Assembly (NCBI RefSeq): GCF_008932295.1
Contig: NZ_WBWA01000010.1
Coordinates: forward strand, 62,001 to 126,000
DNA from: Brucella tritici
Lineage (GTDB): Bacteria; Pseudomonadota; Alphaproteobacteria; Rhizobiales; Rhizobiaceae
Direction: 5' to 3'
DNA: 64,000 nt
Shown here: piece by piece, positions 18,289-28,320 of the stretch
How the letters are laid out: each line of letters opens with the position of its first letter
Numbering within the stretch: the first letter of the stretch is position 1
Made by a program: the position numbers and the translations under genes
Notes under the pieces: model-generated
What the model was told of the DNA's origin: nothing
Seen by the model: only the letters and a program-made list of their open reading frames with translations
Databases searched by the model: none

Positions 18289-20319
18289 ATGACTGAGTTA
18301 GACCGCACTCGCCTCGCTGGCAGCAACCGCCTTTCCGGTGAACCAAGCGCCTATCTGCGCCAGCACGCGGACAATCCTGTTCACTGGCAGCCCTGGGGCA
18401 GGCAAGCGCTGGATGCTGCAAGGGAGCTCGACCGGCCGATTCTGCTTTCAGTTGGTTATGCTGCCTGCCACTGGTGTCATGTCATGGCGCATGAGTCCTT
18501 TGAAAATCCTGATGTGGCGGAAGTGATGAATGCCTTGTTCGTCAATGTGAAGGTGGACCGCGAGGAACGGCCCGACATAGACCAGATATATATGGCAGCG
18601 CTTGGAGCGATGGGACAACAGGGTGGCTGGCCGCTTACCATGTTTCTGAGGCCAGACGGAAAGCCCTTCTGGGGCGGCACCTATTTTCCCCCGCACAAGC
18701 GCCACAACATGCCCGGCTTTGTCGATGTGCTGCATGCGGTCAATAATCTTTGGCATAGGGATAAAGAGAAAATTAACCATAATGCACAGGCCGTCTTCGA
18801 TCATCTGGAAGGCCGTCTGGCAGCGCAGATCGCCCCAATAACAAACGAAGTAGAACGATTTGACGAGATCGCAACGCGCATCAGCAGCCTGATTGATCCC
18901 GTCCGGGGCGGAATAGAAGGAGCGCCCAAGTTCCCGAACGCGCCTTTCATGGACAATCTATGGCTCTCCTGGCTCTATGGGCGCAACGAAACACATCGGG
19001 ACAATTTCCTCCTGTCGCTCAAAATTATGCTTCAGGGCGGGATTTACGACCATCTGGGCGGTGGGCTTTGCCGCTACTCCACCGATGCCAACTGGCTGGT
19101 GCCGCATTTCGAAAAAATGCTCTATGACAATGCTCAGTTCATTCGCCATGCGACTTACGCATTCGCCGAGACCGGAAATGATTTGTTTCGTTTACGAATC
19201 GAAGAGACCGTCGATTGGCTGATCCGGGAAATGCGTTTGTCCGACGGAAGTTTTGCATCCAGCCTGGACGCCGATAGCGAAGGTGAGGAAGGACGGTTTT
19301 ACGTCTGGAGCGAGCAGGAAATCGATAAGGCGCTTGGCAATGATAGCGAAGCCTTCAAGGACTATTACGGTGTCACAGCAGACGGAAACTGGGATGGCCA
19401 GAATATTCTGAACCGTCTTCACGCAGTCGATAACGGCACGTCCCTGCCCCCAATGATAGAAGCATCGCGGCAGAAGCTGCTTGCGCATCGCGAATTGCGG
19501 GTCCATCCCGGGCGGGATGAAAAGGCGCTGACCGACTGGAATGGGCTTGCCATTCGTGCATTGGCCGAAGCAGGCCGGAGTTTTGGACGGCAGGACTGGA
19601 TCAATCTGGCGGTCGATGCCTATCGCTCCATAGTGAGCAGCTTTCGCGACGGCCGGATCGCACATTGCCGCATGGAAAATTCGCTTCTCTACCCTGCCCT
19701 TTCAACTGATTATGCATCGATGATCAATGCAGCCATTGCTCTTTATGAAGCAACGAGCGAACAGGCGTTCATCGATGATGCATTGAAATTCAAGAAGTCG
19801 CTCGATGACGATCACCGCGATGATACCGGTAATTATCGCCTGTCTGCACTGGATGCTGATGACGTCATCCTGCACGCCTATGGCGACTATGATGAAGCGA
19901 TACCGAGCGCGACCAGCCAGATCATTGAAGCACTGACAAGACTGTTTCTGGCGACGGGTAATATCGATCTCTATCAGAGCAATGAGAAGCTGATAGAACA
20001 GGCACTCGGGCGAGCCTTCGCGCAGCAATATGGACAGATTGGAATATTGAATGCGGCTCGCTTTGCAGCCGAACCGCTTTCCCTTGTCGTGGCAACCGAG
20101 GACAATGCCGGAGAACTTGTTTCGACGGCGAATCGAAATCCCGATCCACGACGTGTGGACAAGTTTGTGCGATTTGAGGCGGGCAGGACAATAGAACTCC
20201 CGACCGGGGGAACTGCGGAGCCTGAACATCCGTCGGCCCGGTTCTGCAAGGGGCATGTCTGCCTGCCCCCCGTTGAAAGCGCCGATGCTTTGCGGCTGCT
20301 CCTCGGCAAAGCATCCTGA
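18289..20319 (+). CDS. YyaL-type thioredoxin-domain protein (DUF255)
   Basis: This 676-residue protein has an N-terminal thioredoxin-like DUF255 domain with CHWC at residues 60-63 inside GYAACHWCHVMAHESFENP, followed by a six-hairpin-glycosidase-like repeat domain (for example GGIYDHLGGGLCRYSTDANW and ALTDWNGLAIRALAEAGR). Homologues are widespread (YyaL, human SPATA20), but their biochemical role is unclear. It is expressed alone, divergent from mnmE and convergent with rho. Confidence 0.9.
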   Translation: MTELDRTRLAGSNRLSGEPSAYLRQHADNPVHWQPWGRQALDAARELDRPILLSVGYAACHWCHVMAHESFENPDVAEVMNALFVNVKVDREERPDIDQIYMAALGAMGQQGGWPLTMFLRPDGKPFWGGTYFPPHKRHNMPGFVDVLHAVNNLWHRDKEKINHNAQAVFDHLEGRLAAQIAPITNEVERFDEIATRISSLIDPVRGGIEGAPKFPNAPFMDNLWLSWLYGRNETHRDNFLLSLKIMLQGGIYDHLGGGLCRYSTDANWLVPHFEKMLYDNAQFIRHATYAFAETGNDLFRLRIEETVDWLIREMRLSDGSFASSLDADSEGEEGRFYVWSEQEIDKALGNDSEAFKDYYGVTADGNWDGQNILNRLHAVDNGTSLPPMIEASRQKLLAHRELRVHPGRDEKALTDWNGLAIRALAEAGRSFGRQDWINLAVDAYRSIVSSFRDGRIAHCRMENSLLYPALSTDYASMINAAIALYEATSEQAFIDDALKFKKSLDDDHRDDTGNYRLSALDADDVILHAYGDYDEAIPSATSQIIEALTRLFLATGNIDLYQSNEKLIEQALGRAFAQQYGQIGILNAARFAAEPLSLVVATEDNAGELVSTANRNPDPRRVDKFVRFEAGRTIELPTGGTAEPEHPSARFCKGHVCLPPVESADALRLLLGKAS

Positions 20320-20324
20320 AACAA

Positions 20325-20357
20325 GAAGCGCCGCAACGGTTTCCCGCGCGGCGCTTC
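20325..20357. terminator. Bidirectional terminator between yyaL-type gene and rho
   Basis: Ten-base arms GAAGCGCCGC and GCGGCGCTTC enclose a 13-base loop, 6 bases past the yyaL-type stop and 26 bases past the rho stop. The T runs are short, so strength is uncertain. Confidence 0.7.
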
Positions 20358-20382
20358 TCAAACGGTTTTAACCGAACAATGT

Positions 20383-21648
20383 TTAGGTATTCATCGAGTC
20401 GAAGAATTCCGAATTGCTCTTGGTCTGCTTGAGCTTGTCGATAAGGAATTCGATCGCATCGGTGGTGCCCATCGGCGCGAGGATACGGCGCAGAACGAAA
20501 ATCTTCTGCAGATCGGCGCGCGGAACCAGCAGGTCTTCCTTGCGGGTGCCGGACTTGAGAATATCCATGGCCGGGAAGATGCGCTTATCTGCAACCTTGC
20601 GGTCGAGCACGATTTCCGAGTTGCCGGTGCCCTTGAATTCTTCAAAGATCACTTCGTCCATACGGCTGCCCGTATCGATCAGCGCGGTTGCGATGATAGT
20701 CAGCGAACCACCTTCTTCGATATTACGCGCTGCACCGAAGAAACGCTTCGGGCGCTGCAATGCGTTGGCGTCCACACCACCGGTCAGAACCTTACCGGAA
20801 GACGGCACGACCGTGTTGTAGGCGCGGCCGAGACGAGTGATCGAGTCGAGCAGGATCACAACATCGCGACCATGTTCGACAAGGCGCTTGGCCTTTTCGA
20901 TGACCATTTCGGCCACCTGAACGTGACGCGCTGCCGGTTCATCAAAGGTCGAGGAAATCACTTCGCCCTTCACCGAGCGCTGCATGTCGGTCACTTCTTC
21001 CGGACGTTCATCGATCAGGAGAACGATCAGATAGCATTCCGGATGATTTGCGGTGATCGAATGAGCGATGTTCTGAAGAAGAACAGTCTTACCGGTACGT
21101 GGCGGAGCGACGATCAGGCCGCGCTGGCCCTTGCCGAGCGGTGCCACCAGGTCGATGACGCGCGGGGAAAGATCCTTGGAGGTTGGAACTTCGAGTTCCA
21201 TCTTGAAGCGCTCATTGGGATAGAGCGGCGTCAGATTGTCGAAGTGAACCTTGTGCCGGATTTTTTCAGGATCTTCGAAATTGATCGTATTGACCTTGAG
21301 CAGCGCGAAATAACGCTCGCCTTCCTTGGGGCCGCGGATCGGGCCTTCGACCGTGTCACCGGTCTTGAGAGAAAAACGACGTAGCTGCGAGGGAGAAATA
21401 TAAATATCGTCTGGACCCGGCAGGTAGTTGGCATCAGCAGAGCGCAGGAAGCCAAATCCGTCCTGCAGCACTTCAACGACGCCCTCGCCGATAATTTCGA
21501 CGTCCTGGGCCGCCAGCTTCTTGAGGATCGCGAACATCAGTTCCTGCTTGCGCATGGCGCTCGCGTTTTCGACCTCAAGCGTTTCGGCAAAAGCCAGCAG
21601 CTCCACCGGTGTCTTGTTCTTTAGTTCTTGTAGTTTCATTTCCTGCAT
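20383..21648 (-). CDS. rho: Transcription termination factor Rho
   Basis: Counting from the ATG at 21646-21648 the product is 421 residues, the usual Rho length. It has the N-terminal helix-loop domain ([19 protein letters not shown]), the cold-shock-like RNA-binding domain ([19 protein letters not shown]), Walker [12 protein letters not shown] and Walker [14 protein letters not shown], then the secondary RNA site. The hexamer unwinds RNA-DNA hybrids to end transcription. The frame stays open up to 21867, but that extension has no family resemblance. A 321-base leader separates it from hemJ and is a candidate autoregulatory region. Confidence 0.97.
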   Translation of the reverse strand: MQEMKLQELKNKTPVELLAFAETLEVENASAMRKQELMFAILKKLAAQDVEIIGEGVVEVLQDGFGFLRSADANYLPGPDDIYISPSQLRRFSLKTGDTVEGPIRGPKEGERYFALLKVNTINFEDPEKIRHKVHFDNLTPLYPNERFKMELEVPTSKDLSPRVIDLVAPLGKGQRGLIVAPPRTGKTVLLQNIAHSITANHPECYLIVLLIDERPEEVTDMQRSVKGEVISSTFDEPAARHVQVAEMVIEKAKRLVEHGRDVVILLDSITRLGRAYNTVVPSSGKVLTGGVDANALQRPKRFFGAARNIEEGGSLTIIATALIDTGSRMDEVIFEEFKGTGNSEIVLDRKVADKRIFPAMDILKSGTRKEDLLVPRADLQKIFVLRRILAPMGTTDAIEFLIDKLKQTKSNSEFFDSMNT

Positions 21649-21969
21649 GGATGAGGAACTCTTTTTAAAATGTAAGGAGAAAATGCAGTTGTTCGGAAAG
21701 GTGGCCACCTGAACGTCGTGACCGGCATCGAAGGCCTGCTGTCTTGAAGGGAAGAGGCTTTCTACATACTGATTTGCAGCATGCAGAGCAAGTCTCATGT
21801 AGGGATAGCGCAAAATTTCTGCAACAGAAAAATGGCAGAAAACCGGCAAGCGGGATTGATTGTCCACGGTGCCGGAGAAATACCGGTTAGAGCCGGATCG
21901 CTCTAACTACCTGTTTTCAAACAGTCCGGCAAAGCCGTTTCCCACTCTGCCGGAACTGTTGTTGTTGAA
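21649..21969 (-). promoter_or_regulatory. Long structured leader between hemJ and rho
   Basis: On the rho strand the region starts with a hairpin of 12 pairs (arms AACAGTTCCGGCA and TGCCGGACTGTT, 21920-21960), then a perfect inverted repeat of GTTAGAGC around six bases (21886-21907), then about 240 bases without a gene. The first hairpin could end hemE-hemJ transcripts, although its T run is poor. rho genes of other bacteria are autoregulated through Rho-dependent attenuation in the leader; a similar role here is an inference from length and position. Confidence 0.5.
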
Positions 21970-22506
21970 TCAGAACGGCTTAACGATCACCAATATGACG
22001 ATCAAGATCATCAGAACTGTCGGCACTTCATTGATGATTCGCCAATGTTTGGCCGAGCGCATGTTGCGGTCTTCAGCAAAAAGCCGCGTGGATTTTGCCA
22101 GATAGCCGTGCAGGCCGGACATCAGTATAACCAGCAGCAGCTTTGCATGCAGCCAGCCGCCCTGGAAACCGAAAATTTCCCAGGCCATCCACAGTCCGGC
22201 AATCCAGGTTACGATCATGGCCGGATTGATGATGAAGCGCAGCAACCGCTTTTCCATCACCTTGAAGGTTTCCGATGTTTCGGAACCGGGCTTTGCGGCA
22301 CAATGATAGACGAACAGGCGCGGCAGATAGAGCATTCCCGCCATCCAGGCGATAACGGCAATCACATGCAGTGACTTGATCCAAAGATAGGCATCGGCTG
22401 GATTCACGTGAAACAATGCCCAGACGCCGAGCGCCACCACAACCAGCGAAACGACAGTGCGGATGACAACTGCCGATCCGCGATTTTCCGGAGCTGTCTG
22501 GCTCAT
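21970..22506 (-). CDS. hemJ: Protoporphyrinogen IX oxidase HemJ (CopD-like membrane protein)
   Basis: The 178-residue protein has about four membrane helices and the HemJ pattern [20 protein letters not shown] with a conserved histidine, and [13 protein letters not shown] near the C-terminus. HemJ oxidises protoporphyrinogen IX to protoporphyrin IX in bacteria without HemG or HemY. Its start overlaps the stop of hemE by four bases, so two steps of haem synthesis are translated together. The sequence around 22400-22415 resembles parS at 14 of 16 positions. Confidence 0.92.
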   Translation of the reverse strand: MSQTAPENRGSAVVIRTVVSLVVVALGVWALFHVNPADAYLWIKSLHVIAVIAWMAGMLYLPRLFVYHCAAKPGSETSETFKVMEKRLLRFIINPAMIVTWIAGLWMAWEIFGFQGGWLHAKLLLVILMSGLHGYLAKSTRLFAEDRNMRSAKHWRIINEVPTVLMILIVILVIVKPF

Positions 22507-23528
22507 GATTTTCCTCCGCGAATACGGTCGATCATACGATGCACATTCTCGATCGGTGCCTGTGGCGTGATTCCGTGCCCGAGATTGAAGATCAGCGGGC
22601 CCTGGCCGAGACGTTCGAGAATCGTGTCCACGCCTTCATCCAGCGCATTACCGCCTGCCACCACGCGCAGCGGATCGAGATTGCCCTGTATCGCGCCTTC
22701 TTCCTGAAGGGCGGCAGCGAAGGAAAAGGGGACTGACCAGTCAAGACCAAGGGCGTCCACACCGGTCTTTTCGCGATAGCCTGCATAAAGCATCCCTGCC
22801 CCTTTCGGGAAACCGATGATGCGTGCCTCCGGATAGACCGCCCTCACCTTCTGGACGATCCGGGCAACGGGCTGGATGCAGAAACGCTCAAAGCAGTTCT
22901 CGTCCAGAACGCCAGACCATGAATCGAAAATCTGCACCGCATCGGCACCGGCATCGAGCTGCTCGATGAGATATTCGGCGGAAACATCGGCAAGATCGTT
23001 CAGGAGCTTTTCAAAAGCTTCCGGGAAGCGATAGGCGAAAAGACGAGCAGGCGCTTGATCCGGTGTGCCATGACCGGCGATCATATAGGTCGCAACGGTC
23101 CAGGGGGCGCCACAGAAGCCCAGCAGCGTCGTTTCGTCGGGCAACTGCTCCCGCAGCAGCCGAACCGTCTCGTAGACCGGCTCCAGCCTTTTGGCGACGC
23201 CTTCCGTCTCAAGCCAGAAAATCTCGTCGGCATCAATCGGTGTCATCAAAGGTCCCTTGCCTTCTTCAAAGCGAAGGTCTCGTCCAAGGGCATGAGGAAT
23301 GACAAGAATATCTGAAAAGAGAATGGCTGCATCAAAGCCAAACCGGCGGATCGGCTGAAGCGTCACTTCGACAGCAAGATCGGGCGAATAGCAGAGATCG
23401 AGAAAGCTCCCGGCCTTTTTCCGCGTCTCGCGATATTCGGGAAGATAGCGTCCGGCCTGGCGCATCATCCAGATGGGAGGTGGAAAGACCGTTTCACCGT
23501 CGATCACTCTCAAGACTTTGCGCTTCAT
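22503..23528 (-). CDS. hemE: Uroporphyrinogen decarboxylase
   Basis: The 341-residue protein starts [12 protein letters not shown] and has the family signatures [17 protein letters not shown] and [14 protein letters not shown], with the active-site aspartate in [12 protein letters not shown]. It decarboxylates uroporphyrinogen III to coproporphyrinogen III. The frame is open to 23678, but residues before the ATG at 23526-23528 are not part of the family and would run into the probable origin. hemE borders oriC in Caulobacter and Rickettsia, and the same arrangement is seen here. Confidence 0.96.
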   Translation of the reverse strand: MKRKVLRVIDGETVFPPPIWMMRQAGRYLPEYRETRKKAGSFLDLCYSPDLAVEVTLQPIRRFGFDAAILFSDILVIPHALGRDLRFEEGKGPLMTPIDADEIFWLETEGVAKRLEPVYETVRLLREQLPDETTLLGFCGAPWTVATYMIAGHGTPDQAPARLFAYRFPEAFEKLLNDLADVSAEYLIEQLDAGADAVQIFDSWSGVLDENCFERFCIQPVARIVQKVRAVYPEARIIGFPKGAGMLYAGYREKTGVDALGLDWSVPFSFAAALQEEGAIQGNLDPLRVVAGGNALDEGVDTILERLGQGPLIFNLGHGITPQAPIENVHRMIDRIRGGKS

Positions 23529-23983
23529 CTGATTTTTATCCGCCCTGTTGGTTACCTGATCCGGTTTTGGTCTGAAGTTATCCAGTCCGGTTCTCATAAA
23601 GAAAGGATGATTCAGGAATCTTTTGATTCTTAGAGTCTGTTGGAATCGGGGATTAAGGTCTGTCCCTGTTTTCCCCACAGTTCCGAATTTGCCATCTCAT
23701 CCTGTGCAATCATTCACCGATAGTCTGACCAAATACAATGAAAACTCAATTCCCTCTTTTAATATAAAGGGTTACCAATTGACGCAGTTCATGAGGATTT
23801 GTGGAAAAGCTGGGAATTACGACGGGATTTCGCGTTTTCATGAGTCTTGTCCACATATGTTGATGACCACTCGCCACATGTTCGCCCGCTGTGGATGACT
23901 TGCCAAGTTTCCCACGGCCTGCCATGGCTTGTGGAAGACGTTCGGCCTTTACGCACAGCCGTCAACAGGAGGGCAACAAAACT
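23529..23983. other. Probable chromosomal replication origin (oriC)
   Basis: The 455-base gap between hemE and ppsR has no plausible gene. It holds several near matches to the DnaA box TTATCCACA: TTATCCAGT (23578), TTCCCCACA (23671), TTGTCCACA (23847), and on the other strand TTTTCCACA (23800-23808), TCATCCACA (23890-23898) and TCTTCCACA (23930-23938). An AT-rich stretch at about 23727-23790 could be the unwinding element. Five GANTC sites are packed at 23609-23647. Most genes on both sides point away from the gap, and the parS sites lie within 10 kb. The hemE-flanked position matches known alphaproteobacterial origins. No perfect DnaA box is present. Confidence 0.78.
23609..23647. promoter_or_regulatory. 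Cluster of five GANTC (CcrM) methylation sites
   Basis: GATTC (23609), GAATC (23616), GATTC (23625), GAGTC (23633) and GAATC (23643) start 7 to 10 bases apart. GANTC is the target of the cell-cycle methylase CcrM in this bacterial class. By chance about 0.15 sites would be expected in such a stretch. Confidence 0.85.
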
Positions 23984-24814
23984 GTGACCAGACCGCTTTC
24001 CTACTTTCATCTTCATCTGATTTCTGATGCGACGGGAGAGACTCTCCTGGCCGCGGGGCGTGCGGCGGCAGCGCAATATGCCAATGCGCGCGCCATCGAG
24101 CATATCTATCCGCTGATCCGCACCGAAAAGCAGTTGCGCAAGGTTCTTGAGGGCATCGATGCGGAACCCGGCATCGTTCTCTATACTATTGTCGACCAGA
24201 AACTGGCGGCGATCATCGATGAATCCTGTGCCGAGATGGGCGTGCCGAGCGTTTCCGTGCTGGAGCCGGTGCTGAACACGTTTCAATCCTATCTCGGTGC
24301 GCCGGCTCACCGCCGCGCGAGTGCGCAGCATGTTCTCAATGCCGATTATTTCCGGCGGATCGACGCGCTCAATTTCACGATGGAACATGATGACGGGCAA
24401 TTGCCCTATGACATTGAGGAAGCCGACGTTATTCTTGTCGGCATCTCACGCACATCCAAGACGCCGACGAGCATCTATCTCGCCAATCGCGGCATCAAGG
24501 CCACCAATGTTCCGATTGTGCTGGGGATTCCCCTGCCAGAGGTGCTTTTCACGGCGAAACGACCATTGATCGTGGGGCTGGTCGCGACGGCCGAACGGAT
24601 TTCGCAAATCCGCCAGAACCGGCCGCTCGGCAATGTGCCGTCGTTGGATACCGGCCTCTATACGGATCGCGTTTCCATCTCGGAAGAACTGGCTTATGCG
24701 CGTAATATATGCAACCGCCACGGCTGGCCGATTATCGATGTGTCGCGCCGGTCGATTGAGGAAACTGCAGCCGCCATTCTGGCGCTGCTCCGCGCGCATA
24801 GCGAAAAGGCATAA
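23984..24814 (+). CDS. ppsR: Pyruvate, phosphate dikinase regulatory kinase/phosphorylase (DUF299)
   Basis: The 276-residue protein begins at GTG ([20 protein letters not shown]) with AGGAGG upstream, and has the P-loop-like [15 protein letters not shown] characteristic of the family. These bifunctional enzymes use ADP to inactivate, and phosphate to reactivate, pyruvate phosphate dikinase or PEP synthetase by threonine phosphorylation. The counterpart RP001 in Rickettsia sits at the same place beside the origin. It is first in a rightward set with maf, aroE, coaE and dnaQ. Earlier in-frame starts from 23891 would place coding sequence over DnaA-box-like sites and are unlikely. Confidence 0.93.
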   Translation: MTRPLSYFHLHLISDATGETLLAAGRAAAAQYANARAIEHIYPLIRTEKQLRKVLEGIDAEPGIVLYTIVDQKLAAIIDESCAEMGVPSVSVLEPVLNTFQSYLGAPAHRRASAQHVLNADYFRRIDALNFTMEHDDGQLPYDIEEADVILVGISRTSKTPTSIYLANRGIKATNVPIVLGIPLPEVLFTAKRPLIVGLVATAERISQIRQNRPLGNVPSLDTGLYTDRVSISEELAYARNICNRHGWPIIDVSRRSIEETAAAILALLRAHSEKA

Positions 24815-24829
24815 ACAAGGATTGCAGCC

Positions 24830-25429
24830 ATGACGGACAAACTCGTTCTCGCCTCCAAAAGCCCCTTCCGTTCGGCTTTGTTGAAAAATGCCGGCATAGA
24901 GTTTTCAACAGCAAGCGCGGATATCGATGAGCGGGCGGTGGAAGCCCCGCTTTATGAAACGGGCGCCACGCCGGAAGAAGTCGCACAGGTTCTGGCCGAG
25001 GCGAAGGCGCTCGATGTGAGCGAGAAGAACCCCGGCGCGGTGGTGATCGGCTGCGACCAGACATTGTCGCTCGGCGACGAGATTTTCCACAAGCCCGCAG
25101 ATATGGAGGCGGCGCGCCGCCAGCTTCTGAAATTTTCCGGCAAGACCCACCAGTTGAACAGTGCTGTCGTGCTGGTGAAGGACGGCAAAACCCTGTGGCG
25201 TCACGTTTCGATTGCCCGCATGACCATGCGCGATCTCGATCCGGGTTTTGTCGGGCGTTATCTCGGTCGGGTGGGCGATGTCGCGCTTTCGAGCGTCGGC
25301 GCTTATCAGGTTGAAGGACCGGGCATTCAGCTTTTCGAGAAGATCGAAGGCGATTATTTCACGATTGTCGGTCTGCCGCTGCTACCGCTGCTGGCTGAAC
25401 TGCGGAAGGAAAAACTGATCGATGGCTAA
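24830..25429 (+). CDS. maf: Maf-like nucleoside triphosphate pyrophosphatase
   Basis: The 199-residue protein has the N-terminal Maf signature [17 protein letters not shown], the ERAVEAPL segment (residues 29-36) and the [10 protein letters not shown] motif with the catalytic aspartate. Maf proteins hydrolyse non-canonical or modified nucleotides (dTTP/UTP or m7GTP types) and some inhibit septum formation. The sequence resembles the m7GTP (YceF) type more than YhdE, but this is not certain. It overlaps aroE by eight bases. Confidence 0.9.
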   Translation: MTDKLVLASKSPFRSALLKNAGIEFSTASADIDERAVEAPLYETGATPEEVAQVLAEAKALDVSEKNPGAVVIGCDQTLSLGDEIFHKPADMEAARRQLLKFSGKTHQLNSAVVLVKDGKTLWRHVSIARMTMRDLDPGFVGRYLGRVGDVALSSVGAYQVEGPGIQLFEKIEGDYFTIVGLPLLPLLAELRKEKLIDG

Positions 25430-26270
25430 GAAGGCGTTTGTCACCGGCTTTCCGATAAAACATTCGCGGTCGCCGCTGATCCATGGTTTCTGGCTCCGGG
25501 AACTTGGGCTCGACGGTTCTTATGAGGCGATAGAAGTGAAGCCGGAGGATTTCGGCTCCTTTGCTTCGTCGCTTACCGAAAACGGTTTTGCCGGTGGCAA
25601 TGTCACCATTCCGCACAAGGAAGCAGCCTATGCTGCCGTGGAAAGTCTGGATGAGGCCGCCAAAGCTATCGGCGCGGTCAATACGCTCTGGCTGGAAAAT
25701 GGTAGGCTTCATGGCGGCAATACCGATGCCTATGGCTTTGCGGCCAATCTCGATGCATCGGCTCCCGGTTGGGACAATGCCGGCAATGCGCTTGTCCTGG
25801 GGGCCGGTGGCGCAAGCCGGGCAATTGTCCACGCGCTTTTGTCGCGCGGCTTTAAGAAAGTCGCCATCGTCAATCGTACGGTGAGCCGGGCGCAAGATCT
25901 TGCAGCCCATTTCGGACCACGAGTCTCGGCGCATGGCTGGGACGAGGCGCAAAAATTGGTCTTTGACGCCGGATTGATCGTCAACACGACATCGCTCGGC
26001 ATGAGCGGCCATGACGAGCAGGAAATATTTCCGCTTGATCTTGGCAAGGCATCGCGAAAAGCAGTCGCGACCGACATTATTTATGTACCGCTCAAGACGC
26101 CATTTCTGAAAAAGGCCGAAGAAGCAGGTCTGGTGACAGTGGACGGTCTTGGCATGTTGCTGCATCAGGCTGTTCCGGGTTTCGAGCGCTGGTTTGGCAA
26201 AAGGCCGCAAGTGACGAAGGCACTGCGTGAGCATATTCTGGCAGACATGGCAAAGGCTGGCGCCCTATGA
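25422..26270 (+). CDS. aroE: Shikimate dehydrogenase (NADP+)
   Basis: The 282-residue enzyme has the substrate site [15 protein letters not shown], the catalytic-lysine motif [13 protein letters not shown], the nucleotide-binding [16 protein letters not shown] and the adenosine-phosphate pocket IVNRTVSRA. It reduces 3-dehydroshikimate in the aromatic amino-acid pathway. It overlaps maf upstream and coaE downstream, so all are in one operon. Confidence 0.95.
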   Translation: MAKKAFVTGFPIKHSRSPLIHGFWLRELGLDGSYEAIEVKPEDFGSFASSLTENGFAGGNVTIPHKEAAYAAVESLDEAAKAIGAVNTLWLENGRLHGGNTDAYGFAANLDASAPGWDNAGNALVLGAGGASRAIVHALLSRGFKKVAIVNRTVSRAQDLAAHFGPRVSAHGWDEAQKLVFDAGLIVNTTSLGMSGHDEQEIFPLDLGKASRKAVATDIIYVPLKTPFLKKAEEAGLVTVDGLGMLLHQAVPGFERWFGKRPQVTKALREHILADMAKAGAL

Positions 26271-26869
26271 TTGTGCTTGGACTAACCGGCTCCATCGGGA
26301 TGGGAAAAACAACGGCGGCGAACATGTTCGCCGAAGCCGGTGTGCCGATCTATAGCGCCGACGATACCGTGCACCAGCTCTATTCCGGCCGTGCGGCGCC
26401 GCTGATCGAGGCTGCGTTTCCGGGCACAGTGGAAAACGGTGCGGTTAATCGGGAAAAACTTTCCGCTGCCGTCATCGGAAAGCCCGAAGCCCTGAAAAAA
26501 CTGGAAGCCATCGTTCATCCGCTTGTGCGCGAGGAAGAGGAAGCCTTTCGCCGCAGCGCGGAAGAAACCGGCGCCGCTCTGGCGCTGATCGATATTCCGC
26601 TGCTTTTCGAAACCGGCGGCGACAAGCGTGTGGATAAGATCGTGGTTGTCTCCGCTCCTGCCGAGATACAGCGCATTCGTGTGCTTGCGCGACCGGGCAT
26701 GACGGAAGAAAAGCTCGATGCCATTCTCGCGCGCCAGACGCCGGATGCGGAAAAACGCGCAAGAGCCGATTTCATCATCGATACAAGCGGGAGTTTCGAC
26801 AATCTGCGTCGCCAGATTAACGAAATAGTCGCGGAATTAGGTGGAAAGTCGGCGGTCGCTACCGAATAA
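26267..26869 (+). CDS. coaE: Dephospho-CoA kinase
   Basis: The 200-residue kinase has the P-loop [17 protein letters not shown] at the N-terminus, the CoA-binding HPLVREEE region and the lid with [21 protein letters not shown]. It performs the last step of coenzyme A synthesis. Its ATG overlaps the aroE stop by four bases. The other end of the pathway, coaA, lies at 40 kb in the same window. Confidence 0.95.
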   Translation: MIVLGLTGSIGMGKTTAANMFAEAGVPIYSADDTVHQLYSGRAAPLIEAAFPGTVENGAVNREKLSAAVIGKPEALKKLEAIVHPLVREEEEAFRRSAEETGAALALIDIPLLFETGGDKRVDKIVVVSAPAEIQRIRVLARPGMTEEKLDAILARQTPDAEKRARADFIIDTSGSFDNLRRQINEIVAELGGKSAVATE

Positions 26870-26920
26870 TCGGCGGCAGCGTGCTATAGGTAGCAAAGTT
26901 ATTTTCCGAGAGGTTCTTCA

Positions 26921-27616
26921 ATGCGTGAAATCGTTTTCGATACGGAAACCACCGGCCTGGAAAGGCTTGAGGACCGTGTGATCGAAATCGGCGGCGTGGA
27001 ACTGATCAACAAGTTTCCCACAGGCCGCACTTTCCATAAATACATCAACCCGCAGGGCCGCCAGGTTCATCCTGAAGCGCTTGCGGTGCATGGTATCAGC
27101 AACGAACAATTGCTGGACAAGCCGACATTCGCGGAAATTCTGGATGAGTTTCTCGAGTTTTTCGATGGCGCGAAGCTGGTGGCGCATAATGCCATGTTTG
27201 ACCTTGGCTTCATCAATGCGGAATTGGCGAGGCTCAAACAGGCTGAAATCCAGTCGGAGCGTATCATCGATACATTGGCGCTTGCCCGCCGCAAGCATCC
27301 GATGGGACCGAATTCGCTCGATGCTCTCTGCAAGCGCTACGGCATCGAGAACGGACACCGTACCCTGCACGGCGCATTGCTCGATTCCGAGATTCTGGCT
27401 GAAGTCTATATCGAACTGATCGGCGGCAAGCAGACAGCGCTTGGGCTCAGCATGGGCGGTGCCGCAAGCGGCAACAATGCCGGAGAAAGCGGTGCTGCCA
27501 TCGTTCTTGCCGCGCGCCCGAGGCCGCTTGCCCCACGCATTTCCGATGCGGAGCGTGCTGCCCACGCCGCACTTGTGGGCAAGCTGGGCGAAAAAGCCAT
27601 CTGGAAAAAGTACTGA
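26921..27616 (+). CDS. dnaQ: DNA polymerase III epsilon subunit (3'-5' proofreading exonuclease)
   Basis: The 231-residue protein has the three exonuclease motifs of the DEDDh group: FDTETTGLE (Exo I, residues 5-13), HNAMFDLGF (Exo II) and HGALLDSEILAEVY (Exo III, with the catalytic histidine before). It edits replication errors in the core polymerase. The 51-base gap after coaE contains a ribosome site (GAGAGG). A strong terminator follows. Confidence 0.96.
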   Translation: MREIVFDTETTGLERLEDRVIEIGGVELINKFPTGRTFHKYINPQGRQVHPEALAVHGISNEQLLDKPTFAEILDEFLEFFDGAKLVAHNAMFDLGFINAELARLKQAEIQSERIIDTLALARRKHPMGPNSLDALCKRYGIENGHRTLHGALLDSEILAEVYIELIGGKQTALGLSMGGAASGNNAGESGAAIVLAARPRPLAPRISDAERAAHAALVGKLGEKAIWKKY

Positions 27617-27638
27617 GTAAGTCTCAGAAGCGGATATG

Positions 27639-27666
27639 AAAAAGCCCGGTCGAAACCGGGCTTTTT
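27639..27666. terminator. Bidirectional terminator between dnaQ and secB
   Basis: Perfect 12-base arms AAAAAGCCCGGT and ACCGGGCTTTTT around CGAA serve the two convergent genes. Confidence 0.95.
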
Positions 27667-27685
27667 CCGTCATCTTTTAAAACGA

Positions 27686-28177
27686 TCAGCTCTTTACAGC
27701 GGACTTGGCCTGTTCTTCGGCCATGCGGCTCTGGAACATCTGCGCGAAATCGATCGGGTCGATCATCAGCGGCGGATAGCCACCGTTGCGCGTTGCGTCG
27801 GCAATGATCTGGCGCGCGAACGGGAACAGAAGACGCGGGCATTCGATGAACAGAAGCGGAAGCATATGCTCCTGCGGGATGCCCTGAATGCGGAACACGC
27901 CGCCATAGACGAGCTCGGTGTTGAAGAGAACGTCCTTGCCGTCAACAGCCTTGGCTTCCAGCGTCAGCACAACGTCGAAATCCGTTTCGGAAAGCGGATT
28001 GGCGTTTACGTTCACGTTGATGTTGATGGACGGTGCCTTCTCGCGCGGACGCAGCGACAGCGGCGCGCCCGGGCTTTCAAAGGACAGGTCCTTCACATAT
28101 TGCGCCAGAATGTTGAGGGACGGCTCGGCCGTCGCGCCATTGCCGTTCTTTACTTCGCCCGCGGCCTTATCGCTCAT
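27686..28177 (-). CDS. secB: Protein-export chaperone SecB
   Basis: The 163-residue protein shows the SecB core ([19 protein letters not shown] and [20 protein letters not shown]) with a short basic C-terminus. SecB tetramers keep preproteins unfolded and hand them to SecA. It is transcribed leftward next to dnaQ, an arrangement common in alphaproteobacteria, and the fxsA gene lies upstream on the same strand after 143 bases. Confidence 0.96.
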   Translation of the reverse strand: MSDKAAGEVKNGNGATAEPSLNILAQYVKDLSFESPGAPLSLRPREKAPSININVNVNANPLSETDFDVVLTLEAKAVDGKDVLFNTELVYGGVFRIQGIPQEHMLPLLFIECPRLLFPFARQIIADATRNGGYPPLMIDPIDFAQMFQSRMAEEQAKSAVKS

Positions 28178-28320
28178 TATCGGTATGCCTTCTATCGGTG
28201 ATTAAAATTTTGGCCCCTCAAGCACAAACTGCGCACAGCTGTCCCGAAAGGTCGGAACGTTTGGCTAGCATGTGCGCGGGCATGAGGCAAGAAAGGCTTT
28301 TTAGGTTAGTATTTGCGCAT

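Noticed and set aside
23759..23776. Possible CtrA site (TTAA-N7-TTAA) in the origin region
   Set aside because: The second half reads GGTT in place of TTAA at the required spacing; too weak to call.
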